Shown piece by piece: positions 60,407 through 64,000 of a stretch of 64,000 nt of DNA. Source of the stretch: Cavenderia fasciculata (Eukaryota > Evosea > Eumycetozoa > Acytosteliales > Cavenderiaceae). The stretch lies in the NCBI RefSeq assembly GCF_000203815.1, contig NW_004457734.1:503233-567232 (forward strand), in the 5' to 3' direction. The translations under genes were made by a program, and so were the position numbers. Numbering within the stretch: the first letter of the stretch is position 1; every line of letters begins with the position of its first letter. The notes beneath the pieces are model-generated. The model saw nothing but the letters and a program-made list of their open reading frames with translations, was not told the DNA's origin and searched no databases.

Positions 60407-61750
60407 ATGTCAAAGGTTGTAAGATCATCAAAGTATCGTCACGTTTTTGGAACTCAAGCCAAGAAGGAAGAATGTTTCCAAAACCTCAAGGTGACTAGAT
60501 CAGCTTGGGATTCCAACTACATTGCAGCCAATACCAAATACTTTGCTGTCATATGGGAAGCTGGAGGTGGTGGTTCCTTTGCAGTCCTCCCACAAGAGCA
60601 CTCTGGAAAGAACCCAGCCAACATTCCATTGTTTGCTGGTCACAAAAACCCAGTCTTGGATGTTGCTTTCCATCCATTCAACGAAAATTTGGTGTGTTCA
60701 GTCTCTGAAGATTGCAACGTCATGATCTGGGGTATCCCAGAAGGCGGTCTCACTGCCAACATCACCGAGCCACTCCAAACCCTCACCGGTCACAAGCGTA
60801 AGGTCGGCACAGCCATTTTCAATCCAGTCGCCAACAACGTCCTCGCCACCTCGTCTGGTGACTTTTCGGTCAAGACCTGGGATGTCGAACAAGGCAGCCA
60901 ACTCTCTTCAATCGACGGCAAGCACTCTGAGATTATCCTCTCGGTCGAATGGAACTACAACGGTTCGCAAGTCGTCACCACCTGCAAGGACAAGAAGGTC
61001 CGTGTCTTTGACCCACGTTCCAACGACGTCTCTGTCGAGGCCGTCTGCCATCAAGGTGTCAAGAACACCCGTGGTATCTTTGTCAAGGACAACATCTTGA
61101 CCACCGGTTTCTCCAAGACCTCTGAGCGTGAGTTCAAGATCTGGGATCCACGTAACATTGCCGAGCCCATCACCGCCACCGTCGTCGATACCGCCTCTGG
61201 TCTCTTGATGCCATTCTACGACCAAGACAACAGCATCCTCTACATGGTCGGCAAGGGTGACGGTAACATCCGTTACTACGAAATGGTCGATGAAGCTCCA
61301 TACTTCCATTTCCTCTCCGAGTTCAAGTCTGCCACCCCACAACGTGGTGTCTGCTTCCTCCCCAAGAGAGCCCTCAACGTCTCTGAATGCGAAATCGCCC
61401 GTGCCCTCAAGGTCACCACCAACGGTGTCGAGCCAATCTCGTTCCGTGCCCCACGTAGATCCGACATCTTCCAAGACGATCTCTTCCCAGACACCTACGC
61501 CGGTGAAGCCGTCCTCGAAGCCTCCCAATGGGCTGCTGGCCAAAACGCCGAGCCAAAGACCATGTCCCTCGCCCCAGGTTTCACCCAAAAGAAGGTCGTC
61601 CAAGATTTCAAGCCAGTCGTTCAAAAGGTCGAAGGTCCAAAGAACGAAAAGGAATTGCGTGAAGAATACGAAAAGCTCAAGACTCGTGTCGCCTATCTCG
61701 AATCTGAAATCGTAAAGAAGGATGCCAAAATCGCTGAACTTACAAAATAA
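60407..61750 (+). CDS. corA: Coronin (actin-binding WD40 protein)
   Basis: Single exon, 447 residues, the same architecture and nearly the same length as Dictyostelium CorA. It starts with the signature SKVVRSSKYRHVFG. A seven-bladed WD40 propeller follows (residues about 10-355; HKNPVLDVAFHPFNENLVCS, GHKRKVG, SSGDFSVKTWDVEQG, SGLLMPFYDQDNSILYMVGK). The coronin-specific C-terminal extension has ATPQRGVCFLPKRALNVSECE and DIFQDDLFPDTYAGE. A short unique linker and a trimeric coiled coil (about 412-445; KELREEYEKLKTRVAYLESE) end the protein. It promotes actin turnover at the leading edge, in phagocytosis and cytokinesis. Codon use is strongly GC-ending, typical of highly expressed genes. Confidence 0.98.
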   Translation: MSKVVRSSKYRHVFGTQAKKEECFQNLKVTRSAWDSNYIAANTKYFAVIWEAGGGGSFAVLPQEHSGKNPANIPLFAGHKNPVLDVAFHPFNENLVCSVSEDCNVMIWGIPEGGLTANITEPLQTLTGHKRKVGTAIFNPVANNVLATSSGDFSVKTWDVEQGSQLSSIDGKHSEIILSVEWNYNGSQVVTTCKDKKVRVFDPRSNDVSVEAVCHQGVKNTRGIFVKDNILTTGFSKTSEREFKIWDPRNIAEPITATVVDTASGLLMPFYDQDNSILYMVGKGDGNIRYYEMVDEAPYFHFLSEFKSATPQRGVCFLPKRALNVSECEIARALKVTTNGVEPISFRAPRRSDIFQDDLFPDTYAGEAVLEASQWAAGQNAEPKTMSLAPGFTQKKVVQDFKPVVQKVEGPKNEKELREEYEKLKTRVAYLESEIVKKDAKIAELTK

Positions 61751-61883
61751 ACAAAAATGATAAATAATAATAATAATAATAAATATTTATCAAAAAACAC
61801 ATTTAATTTAATTTAACCTAAAAAAACAAAAACAAACACAAAAAAAAGGTTGAGTATTATTTATTTTACAAAAGAGATAGATA

Positions 61884-63705
61884 ATGGAGTATATATATTA
61901 TTTGTTCAATCTATTTAAATTCTTTACTGTAACAGAAAAGGTATGTTTATACTATAAGTTAGGTTATGCATGAGATGACTCTAATTGAGCTAATTGTATT
62001 AACACATATATCATGTATACATATTATGATCTACCTTTTATTATTGCAGTCAATCAAACCATTTCAAAATACAATTCAAAAACAAATACTATATTATTAT
62101 TTAGACCCTAAAGATGTAGTCTATGATATGGTGGGACCTATTCATTTCAAACGTAAACTAAGATTGAATCTAGTATCTAAACAATGGTTTGAATGGGTTA
62201 GTGAATGGTTATCAACGAATTGTACAATGATAGCATCCTCTGGTAATGTGGTCAACCGTATACTTCATACAGATATGGGAAAAGATAAAATCAAATTAGA
62301 AAGATTACATCTAAAGTATCCACCACCACCAATACTAGTTTGGAGGAACGTCAAACATCTTAGACTTGATATTCTAATTTGCTTTTCTCAATCATCTGAT
62401 ACAAACGAAACCTTACAATCATTTATCAAATCAGTGGATACATTTGAAATTGATGATTACAATACTTGTCTACAAGATATTATTGACTCATTTAAAGATG
62501 CTAATCTAATTCAAACACTTAAAGAGAGATCTAAATTGCCAGGTAAACAACCAATTAGATTATTAAATCTAATGGAGATTCAATCTGCAAAAGATATATT
62601 ATCTAAGCATGATATATCACCTTTATTCCAACCTAGTTCTATTCTCATTAAATTTGGGTTTCCCCACTTGGATGCCATGAAATGGCAAGATTTAATGTAT
62701 ATAATGTCAAGATCAACTGTAACAAAGATTACATTCAATTACTGTACATACCTTGATACAGAGGTAGAGACTGCAGGGCTAATCCAAAATGTTGTATTAC
62801 ACTATAACAACAACAGAAACAGAAACAGTAACAATACAGGTAGTTGTACTACCTATACAACTCCATTTGCATCTGTAACTAGTCTACATATCGGTCCCAT
62901 CAAAACAAACCAACAACAACTATCATTATGGTTAACACCATCGATATTCCCATCACTACAATCACTCTCTGTCCAAGTTAGGAATACTGAAACATTGGCT
63001 GCAATAGTTGATCAATCCAAACAATTCTCAAGACTAGAATCATTTGAAAGTCACTTTAATGTATTCATTGGAGATACTGTAGAACGCATAGGATCACTTC
63101 TCACCGAGAATCTAGATAAGAAACCAGACTACCAAGACATTGAGCAATCTTGTTTGGAGAGTATTGGTGTTAAAACACTCAAACTTGGACGTACTGGATA
63201 CTCTATCAATAATCGATTGGATCTATCAAATAATACAATCATCGATACGGTCGAGTTGAAAAATGTATTACAATCGGGCTATCCATTTGAAGTTCCACAA
63301 TTTAATTATAAGCTACCACCAAATTTAAAAGAATTAGTTTTGGATCATTGTCATCTCTGTGAATTGAATCACATGATGCGCAATTACAATGGACACCAAG
63401 ATTTAATCATAAAGATAATAGGATTAGCTCCGGTAATGGTACTACAACAAGATGATTTCGATTGGATACAACATAAAGCAGAGATTAGAGAGGTGGTGTT
63501 CTTGGGTGGCAACGCTTTTCAAAATAAGGAAAATATTGATGAGCAATCAACTACAATGATTCTCGATCAATTGTATCATAGACATCTAAACAATATCAAA
63601 CCAATTGAAATGATATTAGGTATTGAAATTGTCAACTCTAAAATAACACCAATTCTATCAACTATCTATCATGCCACAAGACATACCCTTCAAGTAAAAT
63701 ATTAA
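61884..63705 (+). CDS. F-box-like/LRR protein
   Basis: Two exons, 61884-61940 and 62050-63705, 570 residues. I prefer this start (MEYIYYLFNLFKFFTVTEK, donor AAAAG|GTATGT, acceptor TTGCAG before SIKPFQNTIQK) over reading straight through from an ATG at 61966, because it removes a non-conserved hydrophobic stretch and uses good splice sites. The F-box-like region covers residues about 22-75 (QKQILYYYLDPKDVV, LRLNLVSKQWFEWVSEWLS). LRR-like segments follow (VKHLRLDILICF, FPSLQSLSVQVRN, LKELVLDHCHLCELN). A separate, single-copy type from the trio at 19-25 kb. Putative SCF adaptor, by inference. Confidence 0.75.
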
Positions 63706-64000
63706 TTATTTAAAATTAATATCTGTATTTCTATTTGTATTAAATTGTAAAATAAAAATAAATGACACATCATACCCAGATATTTAAAGACAGATAGAAA
63801 AAAAAGGTATCACTTGAAACAGAACATCAAAAACATAGAAAATATCTGGAACGAAGTGCTCAAAACTTGAAAAGCGGTACGGAAAAAGACATGATGCATT
63901 CATTCATTCAAAAAAAGTTAATAATAGTCTTGTCTGTGTGTTACAGAGTAAATAGTATCATCATATGATCAATAAACTATTCAGTAGTATCTTTACAATA
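63706..64000. other. Right edge, no gene seen
   Basis: About 295 bp of AT-rich 3' flank after the F-box/LRR gene. Nothing further is recognised. Confidence 0.4.

Noticed and set aside
60908-61624. 238-codon minus-strand frame across coronin
   Set aside because: GC-ending codons of a highly expressed gene remove antisense stops; coronin on the plus strand explains the DNA.

Overview
The window comes from the nuclear genome of a dictyostelid social amoeba. Support for this includes AT-rich DNA with short AT-rich GT-AG introns (about 60-180 nt), poly-N/Q/T tracts, a coronin very close to Dictyostelium CorA, a split GWT1/PIG-W gene, and large tandem families of ankyrin-repeat and F-box/LRR-type genes. 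The ankyrin family style suggests Cavenderia fasciculata or a relative, but I cannot verify the species.

Layout. 1-445: 5' part of an unknown RG-rich gene (minus). 0.95-7.8 kb: plus-strand cluster of ankyrin genes (one decayed, two whole, one beheaded relic), interrupted by an Hsp70 pseudogene fragment and followed by a fossil carrying an adenain-type viral protease. 9.5-11.5 kb: a broken Crinkler/RHS-like gene beside a damaged leucine-rich-repeat gene. 11.5-18.7 kb: single-copy housekeeping genes (ACBD6-like, tubulin cofactor B, a coiled-coil protein, a two-helix membrane protein, GWT1/PIG-W). 18.9-24.8 kb: three tandem F-box-like/LRR paralogues. 25-29.8 kb: a small unknown gene and a secreted purple acid phosphatase, separated by an unusually long 2.7 kb non-coding stretch. 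30.2-48.5 kb: nine minus-strand ankyrin genes or pseudogenes. 48.6-53.0 kb: a many-exon LRR/EGF/transmembrane surface protein. 53.0-54.3 kb: orphan coding scraps. 54.4-64.0 kb: an ependymin-like secreted protein, a doubled F-box protein, ATP synthase subunit g, coronin and another F-box/LRR gene.

The most striking system is the ankyrin family. Each member has a conserved N-terminal domain of about 200 residues with no canonical motif I can name, then 28-residue (84-bp) ankyrin-like units, then a conserved tail. Introns are phase 0 and fall on unit borders, so exon sizes are mostly whole multiples of 84 bp. This layout lets unequal crossing-over add, delete or swap units without breaking the frame. 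The array shows the results: a four-way mosaic gene (44.5-46.1 kb), fused exons, a nonsense copy, pseudogenes and an inverted fragment at a pseudogene junction. Together with the F-box/LRR families, much of the window may encode fast-evolving interaction or adaptor proteins. That role is inference; copy number, exon grammar and mosaicism are read from the sequence.
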